The position numbers and the translations under genes are program-made. A stretch of 64,000 bases of DNA from Emticicia soli (GTDB lineage Bacteria > Bacteroidota > Bacteroidia > Cytophagales > Spirosomataceae), in assembly GCF_037860775.1 (NCBI RefSeq), contig NZ_JBBEWC010000007.1, positions 248,001 to 312,000 on the forward strand, in the 5' to 3' direction. The notes beneath the pieces were generated by a model that saw only the letters and a list, made by a program, of their open reading frames with translations, had not been told where the DNA came from and made no database searches. Shown here one piece after another: positions 17,784-26,598 of this stretch. Each line of letters begins with the position of its first letter. The first letter of the stretch is position 1.

Positions 17784-18107
17784 ATGCAAGCGGAAAGATT
17801 AAAAATTTTATTGCAGTATCTGGCAGAAGAACCCAACGAACCTTTTAATATTTATGGGGTTGCAATGGAGTATATAAACAGTGATCCTGACAAAGCACTA
17901 GCGTATCTGGAACAGCTATTGACAGAGCACCCAGACTATGTGCCGACTTATTATCATGCAGCCACTTTGTATTTTGAAAAAGAGCAGTTTGAAAAAGCAG
18001 AAGAGGTATATAAACTAGGAATAGAAATAGCTCACCAAAAGCAGAATATAAAAGCTTATGATGAGCTAAAAAGAGCTTATAGGATGTTTCTGGACGAAAT
18101 TGAATAA
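17784..18107 (+). CDS. Short tetratricopeptide-repeat protein
   Basis: 107 residues from the ATG at 17784. A longer in-frame start exists at 17736 but lies inside the palindrome and gives an unlikely N-terminus. Helical TPR-like units are visible: PDKALAYLEQLLTEHPDYVP, then YYHAATLYFEKEQFEKAEEV and KLGIEIAHQ. It probably works in a protein-protein contact; no partner is indicated. Its stop codon abuts the stop codon of the convergent gene with no base between them. Confidence 0.8.
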   Translation: MQAERLKILLQYLAEEPNEPFNIYGVAMEYINSDPDKALAYLEQLLTEHPDYVPTYYHAATLYFEKEQFEKAEEVYKLGIEIAHQKQNIKAYDELKRAYRMFLDEIE

Positions 18108-18494
18108 TCAATGATAATACTCGTCTTCTTCCTTTACCTTGGTTTTGCCAAACATGGCTCTGAAAGTATCGGTCATGTATAACATATCTAATACTTTGTT
18201 ACGAGCCTGTTTCATGGTATAAACACGGTGGTTTTGTTGTATTTGTTCTTCTAGTTGTTGTAAGACATACACCATACACTCTTCGTTTACCGAGAAATCT
18301 TCAACGATATACATCAGAAAACGATTTTCTAGGTTATTGTCTGCAAAATAAAAAACTAAGTGGAAATCTTCTCCTACCAAAAACGCAGCGGTTTTGTCTG
18401 CATCAAATGTTTTAAACATTTCTCTATGGTCAACTAAGCAATCTATAATCGCTACTTCGTCTGTTATTATTCTTATTGTTGGTGTTAAGCTCAT
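18108..18494 (-). CDS. Conserved-looking hypothetical protein
   Basis: 128 residues; I do not recognise the family. No signal peptide or membrane segment. It has alternating strand-like segments (IRIITDEVAIIDCLVD, AFLVGEDFHLVFYFAD, RFLMYIVEDF) followed by helices (CMVYVLQQLEEQIQQN, ARNKVLDMLYMTDTFRAMF) and an acidic tail KEEDEYYH. Codon use and clean boundaries support a real gene. It converges with the TPR gene, stop codon to stop codon. Confidence 0.7.
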   Translation of the reverse strand: MSLTPTIRIITDEVAIIDCLVDHREMFKTFDADKTAAFLVGEDFHLVFYFADNNLENRFLMYIVEDFSVNEECMVYVLQQLEEQIQQNHRVYTMKQARNKVLDMLYMTDTFRAMFGKTKVKEEDEYYH

Positions 18495-18633
18495 ATCTCC
18501 GTCCTTTTATTATGTGTTTTCGTTTGTTGCTTTTCAAATATAACGAAATATAAATGAGAAAATTCCAAAAAAATTAAAAAAAATCTTGAAATAATATAAT
18601 TTTTTTATTTAAAAAACGCTGAAAAAAGGCTTG

Positions 18634-18679
18634 TTTTTGAGTATTTCTACTCAAAAAAATGATTTTTTTGAAAAATCAT
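18634..18679. repeat. Two adjacent AT-rich hairpins upstream of ansA
   Basis: First stem TTTTTGAGTA / TACTCAAAAA (18634-18643 with 18648-18657), second ATGATTTTT / AAAAATCAT (18659-18667 with 18671-18679). They lie in the 278-base gap between divergent genes. They are U-rich on both strands and could be terminator-like or protein-binding; the gap otherwise holds only AT-rich promoter sequence. Confidence 0.45.
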
Positions 18680-18747
18680 GTTACGTTTTAGCTAACTTCG
18701 CCTCAATAATTTAAAAAAATCAGTATTTAAGCGTAAATCAAACCTTG

Positions 18748-18755
18748 TATTTTTG
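18748..18755 (+). promoter_or_regulatory. Candidate -7 box for ansA
   Basis: TATTTTTG matches the Bacteroidota -7 consensus TAnnTTTG, 17 bases before the ATG at 18773. No good -33 TTTG at the usual distance, so support is partial. Confidence 0.4.
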
Positions 18756-18772
18756 CTCTAAAATTTTTTTTT

Positions 18773-19846
18773 ATGTCTTATAAAACTTCAAAAATTACTA
18801 CTTCATCAATTAAAAATAATCGTGCCACCTCAGTTTTAATGATATATACCGGAGGAACATTGGGTATGGTTTTCGACTCAAAAAGCAAAAGTCTTGTACC
18901 GTTTAATTTCAATGAGATACTTACCAATGTGCCTGAGTTGCATCGTCTTGAGTTTGAACTAACTATACTTGCTTTAGAAAAACCAATAGACTCGGCCAAT
19001 ATAAAGCCCGCCATCTGGGTAGAAATTGCAAGGATTATACACGATAATTTTGAGGAATTTGATGCCTTTGTGGTGCTACATGGTACCGATACAATGGCTT
19101 ATACGGCATCGGCTCTAAGTTTTTTATTAGAGAATCTGAGCAAACCTGTGATTCTGACAGGTGCGCAATTACCCATAGGCATTGCCCGCACCGATGCCCG
19201 TGAGAATTTGATTACGGCTCTTGAAATAGCCTCGGCAAAAATTAATGGCAGACCCATTGTGCCCGAAGTAGCTGTGTATTTTAATTCTTATTTATTGCGA
19301 GGCAACCGTGCCAAGAAGAAAGAAAGTAGCCAGTTTAATGCCTTCAGGTCTGAGAATTACCCGAATCTGGCAGAAGCAGGTGTAACAATTGATTATAATT
19401 TCCCTTTCATACGCCCATACCGAACCGACTTGCCATTGCAATTGCACGAACAGCTCGATGAAAACGTAATGATACTGAAACTCTTTCCGGGTATGCAGCA
19501 GGGGCTTATTCATAATATTTTTAATACTAAAGGGCTAAAAGGCGTAGTATTAGAAACCTACGGGGCAGGCAACGCGCCGTCTGAAAGCTGGTTTCTGGAT
19601 GAATTGAAACAAGCCACTGATGCGGGAATTGTGATTTTTAATGTATCGCAATGCGATGGGGGCAGAGTATTGCAAGGTACTTATCAAACCAGCCGAAAGC
19701 TGGAAGAAATAGGAGTAGTAAGTGGCTCTGATATAACGACCGAAGCTGCTATTACCAAAATGATGTTTTTACTCGGAAAAGAAAATTCTCCTGAGCGAGT
19801 GAAATTTGATTTGGAGCGAGATATTTGTGGCGAAATGTCGGTTTAG
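18773..19846 (+). CDS. ansA: Type I (cytosolic) L-asparaginase
   Basis: 357 residues. The first active-site motif is IYTGGTLGM (with the nucleophilic Thr) and the second is VVLHGTDTMAYTASALSFLL, both diagnostic for asparaginases. Absence of a signal peptide and the length fit type I, cytosolic enzymes that hydrolyse asparagine to aspartate and ammonia. The N-terminus has about 20 extra residues before the first strand. The stop lies 2 bases from the stop of the convergent AraC gene. Confidence 0.93.
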   Translation: MSYKTSKITTSSIKNNRATSVLMIYTGGTLGMVFDSKSKSLVPFNFNEILTNVPELHRLEFELTILALEKPIDSANIKPAIWVEIARIIHDNFEEFDAFVVLHGTDTMAYTASALSFLLENLSKPVILTGAQLPIGIARTDARENLITALEIASAKINGRPIVPEVAVYFNSYLLRGNRAKKKESSQFNAFRSENYPNLAEAGVTIDYNFPFIRPYRTDLPLQLHEQLDENVMILKLFPGMQQGLIHNIFNTKGLKGVVLETYGAGNAPSESWFLDELKQATDAGIVIFNVSQCDGGRVLQGTYQTSRKLEEIGVVSGSDITTEAAITKMMFLLGKENSPERVKFDLERDICGEMSV

Positions 19847-19848
19847 AA

Positions 19849-20715
19849 TTATGCATATGATTTTTTGCGTAATACAAGGTTTTTAAATTGCATAGGGCTT
19901 TTGCCTTTTATCTGTTTAAAAACCTTGCTAAAATACGAAACATTCGAAAATCCACATTCAAAACACACATCGGTTATGCTTTTTTCGGTCATGAGCAATT
20001 TACAGGCTTGGTTTATACGATACTCGTTCACAAAGTCGGTGTAAGTCATGTTCATAACCTTTTTGAAATAATTGCAAAACGAAGGAACCGTGAGGTGGGC
20101 TACATCGGCCACGTCTTTTATATTGATAGGGGTTTGATACGATTGCTCTACATACTCATAAATGCGCTTGATGCGTGCCTGGTCTTTCTGGTTAAAATCA
20201 TAACGAGTATCAGCTACGTTTAGCAGAATATATTCCTCAGAGTTAGCCAGAATCTGAAAAATTGAAAGTAATTCAATCATGCGATTGAAATGAGAGAGTT
20301 GAGGCATTTTTTTTAGCCTGTTTCCTACAATTTTTTTGGTTTGTCCATAAAAATGTATGCCGTGTTGAGAGCGTTCAAAAAGTGCTTTGACGGCTGTCAT
20401 TTCGGGTTTGTCAAAAAAGTTTTCGCCCAGAAAATCTTCTTTAAACTGTATGACTGTTTCTTCGTGCTCGTCGAGCGCATCGTAGCCGAAGCCTGCATGA
20501 GGCAAATTTGAGCCTATAAAAACTAAGTCTCCGTCCTCATAATAACTCAAATGATTACCAACATGCCGCCTACCCGTGCCAAAATGTACAAAAACCATTT
20601 CATATTCAGGATGGTAGTGGTAATTCCAGGGAAAAATATTTGATGAAATTTTTAAATGAAGTAGCCGGAACGAACTTCCTTCATCGGGTTGAATTTTTTC
20701 AAACGGGGTCTTCAC
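19849..20715 (-). CDS. AraC-family regulator with N-terminal cupin domain
   Basis: 288 residues. The N-terminal half has a cupin-like sensor (NYHYHPEYEMVFVHFGTGRR, LVFIGSNLPHAGF). The C-terminal part is a double helix-turn-helix (INIKDVADVAHLTVPSFCNYF and ITDVCFECGFSNVSYFSKVF, the second being the AraC signature). It is divergent from a sugar-type MFS transporter and trehalase, so it probably senses a sugar and controls them; the shared 290-base region contains a 14-bp inverted repeat. Confidence 0.9.
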   Translation of the reverse strand: MKTPFEKIQPDEGSSFRLLHLKISSNIFPWNYHYHPEYEMVFVHFGTGRRHVGNHLSYYEDGDLVFIGSNLPHAGFGYDALDEHEETVIQFKEDFLGENFFDKPEMTAVKALFERSQHGIHFYGQTKKIVGNRLKKMPQLSHFNRMIELLSIFQILANSEEYILLNVADTRYDFNQKDQARIKRIYEYVEQSYQTPINIKDVADVAHLTVPSFCNYFKKVMNMTYTDFVNEYRINQACKLLMTEKSITDVCFECGFSNVSYFSKVFKQIKGKSPMQFKNLVLRKKSYA

Positions 20716-20856
20716 TCTATTAAGATAGGAATAGTTAAAATTTTCATAAAAATAATAATATAGTATTAAAAGTAATGAATATGGGGATATTTTTTCTCTT
20801 CGTAAACAGCGAATTTTGTATCACGTTAAATAATACATTTAGTTTTGTTTTAGAGA

Positions 20857-20870
20857 ATACGTCAACGTAT
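20857..20870. promoter_or_regulatory. Inverted repeat in the AraC/MFS divergent promoter region
   Basis: ATACGT at 20857-20862 and its inverse ACGTAT at 20865-20870 are separated by CA. It lies about 140 bases from each divergent gene and is a possible operator for the trehalose cluster. Confidence 0.4.
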
Positions 20871-20877
20871 GATGAAT

Positions 20878-20909
20878 AAAAAAGCGGGCACAATGCTCGT
20901 TTTTTTTTG
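20878..20909. terminator. Terminator-like hairpin in the divergent region
   Basis: A stem around AGCGGGCA / TGCTCGTT (with two G-U pairs), flanked by A on one side and nine T on the other (20899-20908), so it would terminate plus-strand transcription. It lies upstream of the MFS gene with no plus-strand gene before it; it may attenuate a long leader or be left from a lost gene. Confidence 0.45.
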
Positions 20910-21005
20910 ATTAGGTGAAGAGAAAACTGATAAAATTGCTTGTATAACTGAATGTTTGGAGCATATTTGTTCCTATTTCAACAAAACCCTATTCTAAACA
21001 AACGT

Positions 21006-22259
21006 ATGAAAAACTGGAAAATCAAACTGTCGTTGTATCTTAATTATTTTGTATTTGCCATTTTATTAAATAGCGTAGGTATTCTGATTCAGAAATCTAT
21101 TAATACATACCATGTCGACGAAATAGCAGCTAGCTCGCTGGAAGCATTCAAAGACCTATCTATTGCCTTTGTATCGTTTCTAGTAGGTTCTTTTTTACCA
21201 CGCCTCGGCTACAAAAAAGGTATGCTTATAGCCCTTGCACTGGTTTTTGTGGGTTGTATTGGTATGTACTTCGGCAATTCGTTTACGGCTGTCAGAATAC
21301 TTTTTGCTTGTGTAGGTATTTCGTTTGCTGTTATAAAAGTTTCGGTTTATTCATTGGTTGGTCTATTGGCAAAAGATGACAAAGAGCACAAAGGTATTCT
21401 GAGTTCTATCGAAAGCTTTTTTATGGTGGGTATTGCTGTCGCTTTTGTGTCTTTTCCAATGTTTTATAGCGACACCGACCCCAATGCATGGCTTAGAGTC
21501 TATTTAGTAGTGGCTTTGCTTATTGCAGTTTCGTTTGTGTTTCTGCTTTTTTCCGATTTCGATACACTTAATTATGAAATTCCAGGAAGTAATGTAGTAG
21601 ACGATTTCAAACAGATGATTGGTCTTTTAAAGCGCCCGATGGTGTTGGTTTTTGCCATAGCCGCTTTTATGTATGTAATGACTGAGCAGGGAATAATGAG
21701 TTGGTTGCCAACTTTCAACGAAAAAGTATTGCATTTGCCTGAGCGAACAAGTGTATTTATGGCCGTGATTCTGATGCTTTCTATTGCTGGTGGGCGGTTT
21801 ATCTCATCAATCCTGGTTAAAAAAGTTTATTGGCTCACTATTCTGATCACTTGCCTTGTAGGGGCGGCTCTTATGGTTGTATTAGTATTGCCGCAAACCA
21901 ATAATATGGAAGTAAAAACTATTGATTCGGTGGCTGATGTGCCTATCATTGCTTATGTGTTTCCGTTGATAGGTTTCTTTCTGGCGCCACTTTATCCTTT
22001 GGTAAACTCTATTGTGTTGAGTGCCACCGAAAAGATATTTCATAGCCCAATGGCATCTTTACTTACTTTCTTTTCGGCTATTGGCGGCACTTTGGGGTCT
22101 CGCTTAGTGGGGTATCTTTTTCAAAGCATAGGTGGCGGAAAAGCCTTTTATTTTTCTTTGATACCTATGGGTGTTTTAATCATTTGTTTGTTCTTATTGA
22201 ACAATATTCAGAAAAAATCAGGTAAAAATATAGAATTCAATTCCAAAGGCGGGCATTGA
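21006..22259 (+). CDS. MFS transporter, probably sugar uptake
   Basis: 417 residues from the ATG at 21006 (an in-frame start at 20952 would add an unlikely extension). About twelve membrane segments; no signal peptide. Motifs are those of sugar-type MFS proteins (KKGMLIALALVFVGCIGMYFG; GGRFISSILVKK between the halves). It lies 15 bases before the trehalase gene and is divergent from an AraC regulator, so it most likely imports trehalose or a related disaccharide; the substrate is inferred from context only. Confidence 0.85.
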   Translation: MKNWKIKLSLYLNYFVFAILLNSVGILIQKSINTYHVDEIAASSLEAFKDLSIAFVSFLVGSFLPRLGYKKGMLIALALVFVGCIGMYFGNSFTAVRILFACVGISFAVIKVSVYSLVGLLAKDDKEHKGILSSIESFFMVGIAVAFVSFPMFYSDTDPNAWLRVYLVVALLIAVSFVFLLFSDFDTLNYEIPGSNVVDDFKQMIGLLKRPMVLVFAIAAFMYVMTEQGIMSWLPTFNEKVLHLPERTSVFMAVILMLSIAGGRFISSILVKKVYWLTILITCLVGAALMVVLVLPQTNNMEVKTIDSVADVPIIAYVFPLIGFFLAPLYPLVNSIVLSATEKIFHSPMASLLTFFSAIGGTLGSRLVGYLFQSIGGGKAFYFSLIPMGVLIICLFLLNNIQKKSGKNIEFNSKGGH

Positions 22260-22274
22260 TGGTAAATTAATAAA

Positions 22275-23783
22275 ATGCAACAACCAATTAAATATATACA
22301 TGAGTTAGGCGAGTTGTTTGAGCAAGTACAATTAGCAAATGTTTTTCCGGATAACAAGACTTTTCCGGATTGCACACCCAAAGGCATCAATAACGAAGAA
22401 AGTCTGCAAGAAATAAAAATTCGCTACAACGAACAAAAAAACTTGTCGGAGTTTGACCTAAAAACTTTTGTGCTTAACAATTTTGACCTACCTCAGGATT
22501 ATGATACTTCATACAGGAGTGATAAAACTGAATCGGCCAAAGAGCATATCGAAAAACTCTGGACTGTTTTAACCCGTGAACCTCATAACGAAAAATCGTC
22601 GCTTATTCCATTACCAAACCCATATATTGTACCTGGTGGCCGTTTTGGAGAAGTGTATTATTGGGATAGTTACTTTACAATGTTGGGGTTACAAGAGTCA
22701 GGCAAGATTGATATGATTCAGGCGATGGTTGATAATTTTACTTACCTGATTTATAAAATAGGGCACATTCCGAATGCTAATCGGATTTATTATATAGGCA
22801 GGTCGCAGCCTCCTTTTTATGCCTTGATGCTACAATTATTGAGTCAGGAAAAAGGGCCACAGGTATTGACGGATTATCTGCCCTACATGGAAAAAGAATA
22901 CGAGTTCTGGACTGAGGGTAAGCGCCAGCTAAGAGCCGATGTAAAAGCAACAAAAAGAATAGCCAAAATGCCCGATGGGTCAATTATGAACCGTTATTGG
23001 GATAGTTTTAATACACCTCGTCCCGAAGCCTATAAAGAAGATTTTGAACTAGCCGCACACTCAAAGCAAAAGCCTGAGGAACTTTACAGACATTTAAGAG
23101 CAGCAGCCGAATCGGGTTGGGATTTTAGCAGCCGATGGTTTAAAGACCCAAACTTATTTGAAAGCATACATACTACTGATATTATTCCGGTTGATTTAAA
23201 CTGCCTGTTGGTGTATTTGGAAGAAACCATTGCCGAAGTATATACATCACAAAAAAGTAATGCTTCTGCACGCCGTTTTGCAGCTGCGGCACAAGCCCGT
23301 AGGGCTGCTATTCAGAAATACTGCTGGAATGAAGAAAAAGGTTTTTATTTCGATTATGATTTTGTGAGCAATACCCAGAAACAATCTGAAACCTTGGCAG
23401 CAGCTTTTCCGCTTTTCTTTTCAATTGCTACACAAGCCCAGGCCGAAAGGGTAGCACAGGTTTTGGAAGATAAATTTCTAAAAACTGGTGGTTTACTTAC
23501 AACATTGGCATTTACGGGCCAGCAGTGGGATGCGCCTAATGGTTGGGCCCCTTTGCAATGGATAGCCTACAAAGGCTTAAAAAACTATGGTTTTGATGAA
23601 CTGGCGCAGAAAGTTAAAAGCAGATGGCTTGAACTGAATCTGAAAGTATATAAGGAGACAGGCAAAATGACCGAAAAATATAATGTGAATGACGAAAATC
23701 TGGAAGCAGGTGGCGGCGAATACCCTAACCAGGATGGGTTCGGATGGACGAATGGCGTGTTTCTGAAAATGATGGAGGAGTAA
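22275..23783 (+). CDS. Trehalase, glycoside hydrolase family 37
   Basis: 502 residues with both trehalase signatures: PGGRFGEVYYWDSYFT and QWDAPNGWAPLQW. ESGWDFSSRW holds the catalytic Asp of GH37, and GGGEYPNQDGFGWTNGV is the conserved C-terminal block. No signal peptide is seen, so it is probably cytosolic (TreF-like) and hydrolyses imported trehalose to two glucose. It follows the MFS gene by 15 bases in one operon. Confidence 0.94.
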   Translation: MQQPIKYIHELGELFEQVQLANVFPDNKTFPDCTPKGINNEESLQEIKIRYNEQKNLSEFDLKTFVLNNFDLPQDYDTSYRSDKTESAKEHIEKLWTVLTREPHNEKSSLIPLPNPYIVPGGRFGEVYYWDSYFTMLGLQESGKIDMIQAMVDNFTYLIYKIGHIPNANRIYYIGRSQPPFYALMLQLLSQEKGPQVLTDYLPYMEKEYEFWTEGKRQLRADVKATKRIAKMPDGSIMNRYWDSFNTPRPEAYKEDFELAAHSKQKPEELYRHLRAAAESGWDFSSRWFKDPNLFESIHTTDIIPVDLNCLLVYLEETIAEVYTSQKSNASARRFAAAAQARRAAIQKYCWNEEKGFYFDYDFVSNTQKQSETLAAAFPLFFSIATQAQAERVAQVLEDKFLKTGGLLTTLAFTGQQWDAPNGWAPLQWIAYKGLKNYGFDELAQKVKSRWLELNLKVYKETGKMTEKYNVNDENLEAGGGEYPNQDGFGWTNGVFLKMMEE

Positions 23784-23792
23784 ATAAACTTT

Positions 23793-24155
23793 TTATTGAC
23801 GAGTATATTGGTACATCCACCAGATTAATAAAAACTGCAAAGGTAGCCTCAGCCACAGAGCAAAAGCCGGAATCTGGTGAAACCTGCCCGAAGTTGCCAT
23901 GTAAATATTAGCTGGAAAAACAGCTATCAAAAGCAAAATCAATCCCCATGCAGCATAAACTCTTGTCGCATCAAATAGTAAACCTAGTCCTAAGGCAATT
24001 TCTGCCACACCACTAATAAGCACCATAGCCCTATGATACGGGATATAAGGTGGCATGGCTTTGATGAAGAATCTTTCTTTGGTAAAATGCGAAACTCCTG
24101 CAAAAACAAAAATCAATGCAGCTACATACAAGCCTATAGTTAAGATACTTTTCAT
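23793..24155 (-). CDS. DoxX-family small membrane protein
   Basis: 120 residues from the ATG at 24155 (an upstream in-frame start at 24179 adds eight polar residues). Four hydrophobic segments, with AALIFVFAGVSHF, LISGVAEIALGLGLLF and LPLQFLLIWWMY, as in DoxX/DUF417-type proteins. Function is uncertain; some relatives act in redox stress. It converges with the trehalase gene (9-base gap). Confidence 0.8.
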   Translation of the reverse strand: MKSILTIGLYVAALIFVFAGVSHFTKERFFIKAMPPYIPYHRAMVLISGVAEIALGLGLLFDATRVYAAWGLILLLIAVFPANIYMATSGRFHQIPAFALWLRLPLQFLLIWWMYQYTRQ

Positions 24156-24249
24156 ACGTGAACAAGGATTAATCTCCACAAGTTAATTTGTTTTTTATAA
24201 CAAATAGCACTTATTTAGGAATAATAATTCAACCTATAAGAATTTTACT

Positions 24250-25284
24250 ATGAAAACTCTACTTACTGTGTGTATAGTGTGGGTTTGTTGTGTTGGTGTG
24301 TTTGCACAAAATACTACCAACAATAAACCCATTGTAAATGCCGCTTCTGCTTTTCTGGCCTTACTTGATAAGCCTCAGCTCGAAAAAATCAATTATGCTT
24401 ATGATTCTGACGAACGTTTTAACTGGTATTTTGTACCTAAGGCAAGAAACGGACTCATGCTGAGAGAAATGAATGATAAGCAAAAAGAAGCGGCTATGAA
24501 TCTACTACGAGCTTCTTTGAGCCAACAAGGACAAGAAAAAGCTATTGCAATTATTCAACTCGAAATTATTCTGAAAGAGCTGGAAAAAGCCCCACCCGAA
24601 AGCGATTACCGAAGCCCTGTAAAATATTACTTTACGATTTTTGGCACGCCCGATGAGAAAAAACTTTGGGGTTGGCGGATAGAAGGCCATCATCTTTCTT
24701 TAAATTTTTCGTCTGAATCAGGCAAATTAGCTTCTGCAACACCCTTGTTTTTTGGAAGTAATCCGGGCATTGTGCCAAGTGGAGAAAAGAAGGGCTATCA
24801 GATTTTGAAAGACGAGGTGAATTTTGCATTTGAGCTGCTGAACTCTTTTAATGCTGAGCAATTGAAAAAGCTTATTATCTCAGAAACGGCTCCCGGCGAT
24901 ATTATTACCGGAAACAAGCGTAAGGTAAATGCTTTTAACAAAGAAGGCATAACGTTTGCCGATATGAATGCCGCACAGCAGAAGTTGTTCCTGCGCTTGT
25001 TGAGTGTGTATGTGAAAAATTATTCTTTGGGTTTCTCCAATGAACTAATGCAGAAAATAGAAAAGGCCGGACTAAACCAACTAAGATTCGTTTGGGCAGG
25101 AGGGAAGAAATATGGCGAGAATAACGGGCATTATTATAGGATTGAGAACGATGTAATCTTGATTGAATATGATAATACGCAAAACAACGGCAATCATATT
25201 CATACCGTAACCCGTGATTTGACAAATGATTTTGGAGAAGATATTTTGAAAAAGCACTATGAACAAGAACATTCTAAAAACTAA
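24250..25284 (+). CDS. DUF3500 secreted protein
   Basis: 344 residues with a signal peptide (MKTLLTVCIVWVCCVGVFAQ). Conserved DUF3500 blocks: NWYFVPKARNGLMLREM, YYFTIFGTPDEKKLWGWRIE, GHHLSLNFS and a late GHYYRIENDVILIEYDN with nearby His residues that could bind metal. The family's activity is not established. It is the first of five co-directional genes with short gaps (6 bases to the beta-helix gene), so it probably works in a secreted degradation or modification pathway. Confidence 0.85.
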   Translation: MKTLLTVCIVWVCCVGVFAQNTTNNKPIVNAASAFLALLDKPQLEKINYAYDSDERFNWYFVPKARNGLMLREMNDKQKEAAMNLLRASLSQQGQEKAIAIIQLEIILKELEKAPPESDYRSPVKYYFTIFGTPDEKKLWGWRIEGHHLSLNFSSESGKLASATPLFFGSNPGIVPSGEKKGYQILKDEVNFAFELLNSFNAEQLKKLIISETAPGDIITGNKRKVNAFNKEGITFADMNAAQQKLFLRLLSVYVKNYSLGFSNELMQKIEKAGLNQLRFVWAGGKKYGENNGHYYRIENDVILIEYDNTQNNGNHIHTVTRDLTNDFGEDILKKHYEQEHSKN

Positions 25285-25290
25285 AAACAC

Positions 25291-26598
25291 ATGAAATTGT
25301 GGCTATACTTTGGTGTTTGGTTATACATTTTCTTGTTTCAAAACAAGCAGCAAACCTACTATATAAGCCTTGCAGGAAATGATAGTAATGATGGACTAAG
25401 TATTAAAACTGCTTGGCGAAGCATTGAAAAACTAAACAATATTACTCTGAAAACAGGAGATAAGGTGCTTTTTGAAGGGGGTGCCGCATTTAAAGGATCT
25501 ATTCTGCTGGATAGCCTTGATGGAGGGATGCCCAATAAGCCTGTAATTATCGGTAGTTATGGTACAAAACCAGCCATCATTGATGCTGGAGACGGCAAAG
25601 GGATTTTTGCTTACAATTGCGAGGGAATCAGGCTTAGTAAACTTTCTTTTCGTGGCAATGGAGTAGATAAAAACAAAGAGAATGGCATTGAGTTTTATAC
25701 CGATTATACTAACAAATCGCTGAGTTTTATCGAAATTGATAGTTGTGAGGTAAGAGGTTTTCATAAATTCGGGATTCTGATTATGGGTGATAAAAGTGAC
25801 ACCGAAGGCTACAGAAATGTAAAAATTACCCATACAATTGCGCATGAAAACGGCGAGGCAGGTATAGCTTCGCTTGGGAAATATCCGGCAATACCTCACA
25901 AAAACTTTTATCTGGCACATAACAAAGCTTTTAATAATAGAGGGATTCTCAGCAAAACACACAATCACTCGGGTAATGGCGTTGTAATGGCTGGCATTGA
26001 TGGCGTGGTAATAGAGCATTGCGAAGCCTATGAAAATGGTGCTGATAACCGATGCACAGGTGGCGGACCGGTTGGAATCTGGCTTTGGGCTTGCAAAAAC
26101 GGAGTAATTCAAAAAAGTGAATCGCATCATAACCACGCAGGCTTAACCAAAGATGGCGGCGGTTTTGATATTGATGGCGGTTCGAGCAATTGTATTATCA
26201 GAGATTGTTATTCGCACGATAACGAGGGAGCAGGTTATTTATTGGCGCAGTTTGATTGTCCGATAAAGTTCAAAAACAATAAAATTATCAATAATATCAG
26301 CCGGAATGATGGTCTGAAAAACAATTATGGCAGTATTACTTTTTGGGGAGATAATACCGAAAACCAAGTAATAGATTGCGAAGTGCGAGACAATAAGTGT
26401 TATGTAGAAGCAAAAAACATCGTGAACGGCACTCCCTGTGGTGTTCGCCTGTCGGGTAATCACTTCAAAGGTATGAGGGTAATTAACAATTATTTTGAGA
26501 TTGCTCCAAAAGGAAAATATATCTTTGCCGATGAAGAAGTAAGTGCCGAAAGAGTTTATTTTAAGAACAACACCATTAAAAAGCATCAGAAAAAATGA
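25291..26598 (+). CDS. Right-handed parallel beta-helix (polysaccharide-lyase-like) protein
   Basis: 435 residues with a short hydrophobic N-terminus (LWLYFGVWLYIFLF). Begins YYISLAGNDSNDGLSIKTAW, the usual opening of extracellular parallel beta-helix lyases, and then has many Asn-rich coil repeats (GNGVVMAGIDGVVIEHCEAY, GGGFDIDGGSSNCIIRDCYS). These suggest action on an acidic or glycosidic polymer, but a lyase active site cannot be fixed from sequence alone. Its stop overlaps the next start (26595-26598), so the two are translationally coupled. Confidence 0.85.
   Translation: MKLWLYFGVWLYIFLFQNKQQTYYISLAGNDSNDGLSIKTAWRSIEKLNNITLKTGDKVLFEGGAAFKGSILLDSLDGGMPNKPVIIGSYGTKPAIIDAGDGKGIFAYNCEGIRLSKLSFRGNGVDKNKENGIEFYTDYTNKSLSFIEIDSCEVRGFHKFGILIMGDKSDTEGYRNVKITHTIAHENGEAGIASLGKYPAIPHKNFYLAHNKAFNNRGILSKTHNHSGNGVVMAGIDGVVIEHCEAYENGADNRCTGGGPVGIWLWACKNGVIQKSESHHNHAGLTKDGGGFDIDGGSSNCIIRDCYSHDNEGAGYLLAQFDCPIKFKNNKIINNISRNDGLKNNYGSITFWGDNTENQVIDCEVRDNKCYVEAKNIVNGTPCGVRLSGNHFKGMRVINNYFEIAPKGKYIFADEEVSAERVYFKNNTIKKHQKK

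Noticed and set aside
25432..26136. Minus-strand open frame of 234 codons
   Set aside because: It lies opposite the beta-helix gene; translation is rich in low-complexity and Cys-scattered stretches with no domain.
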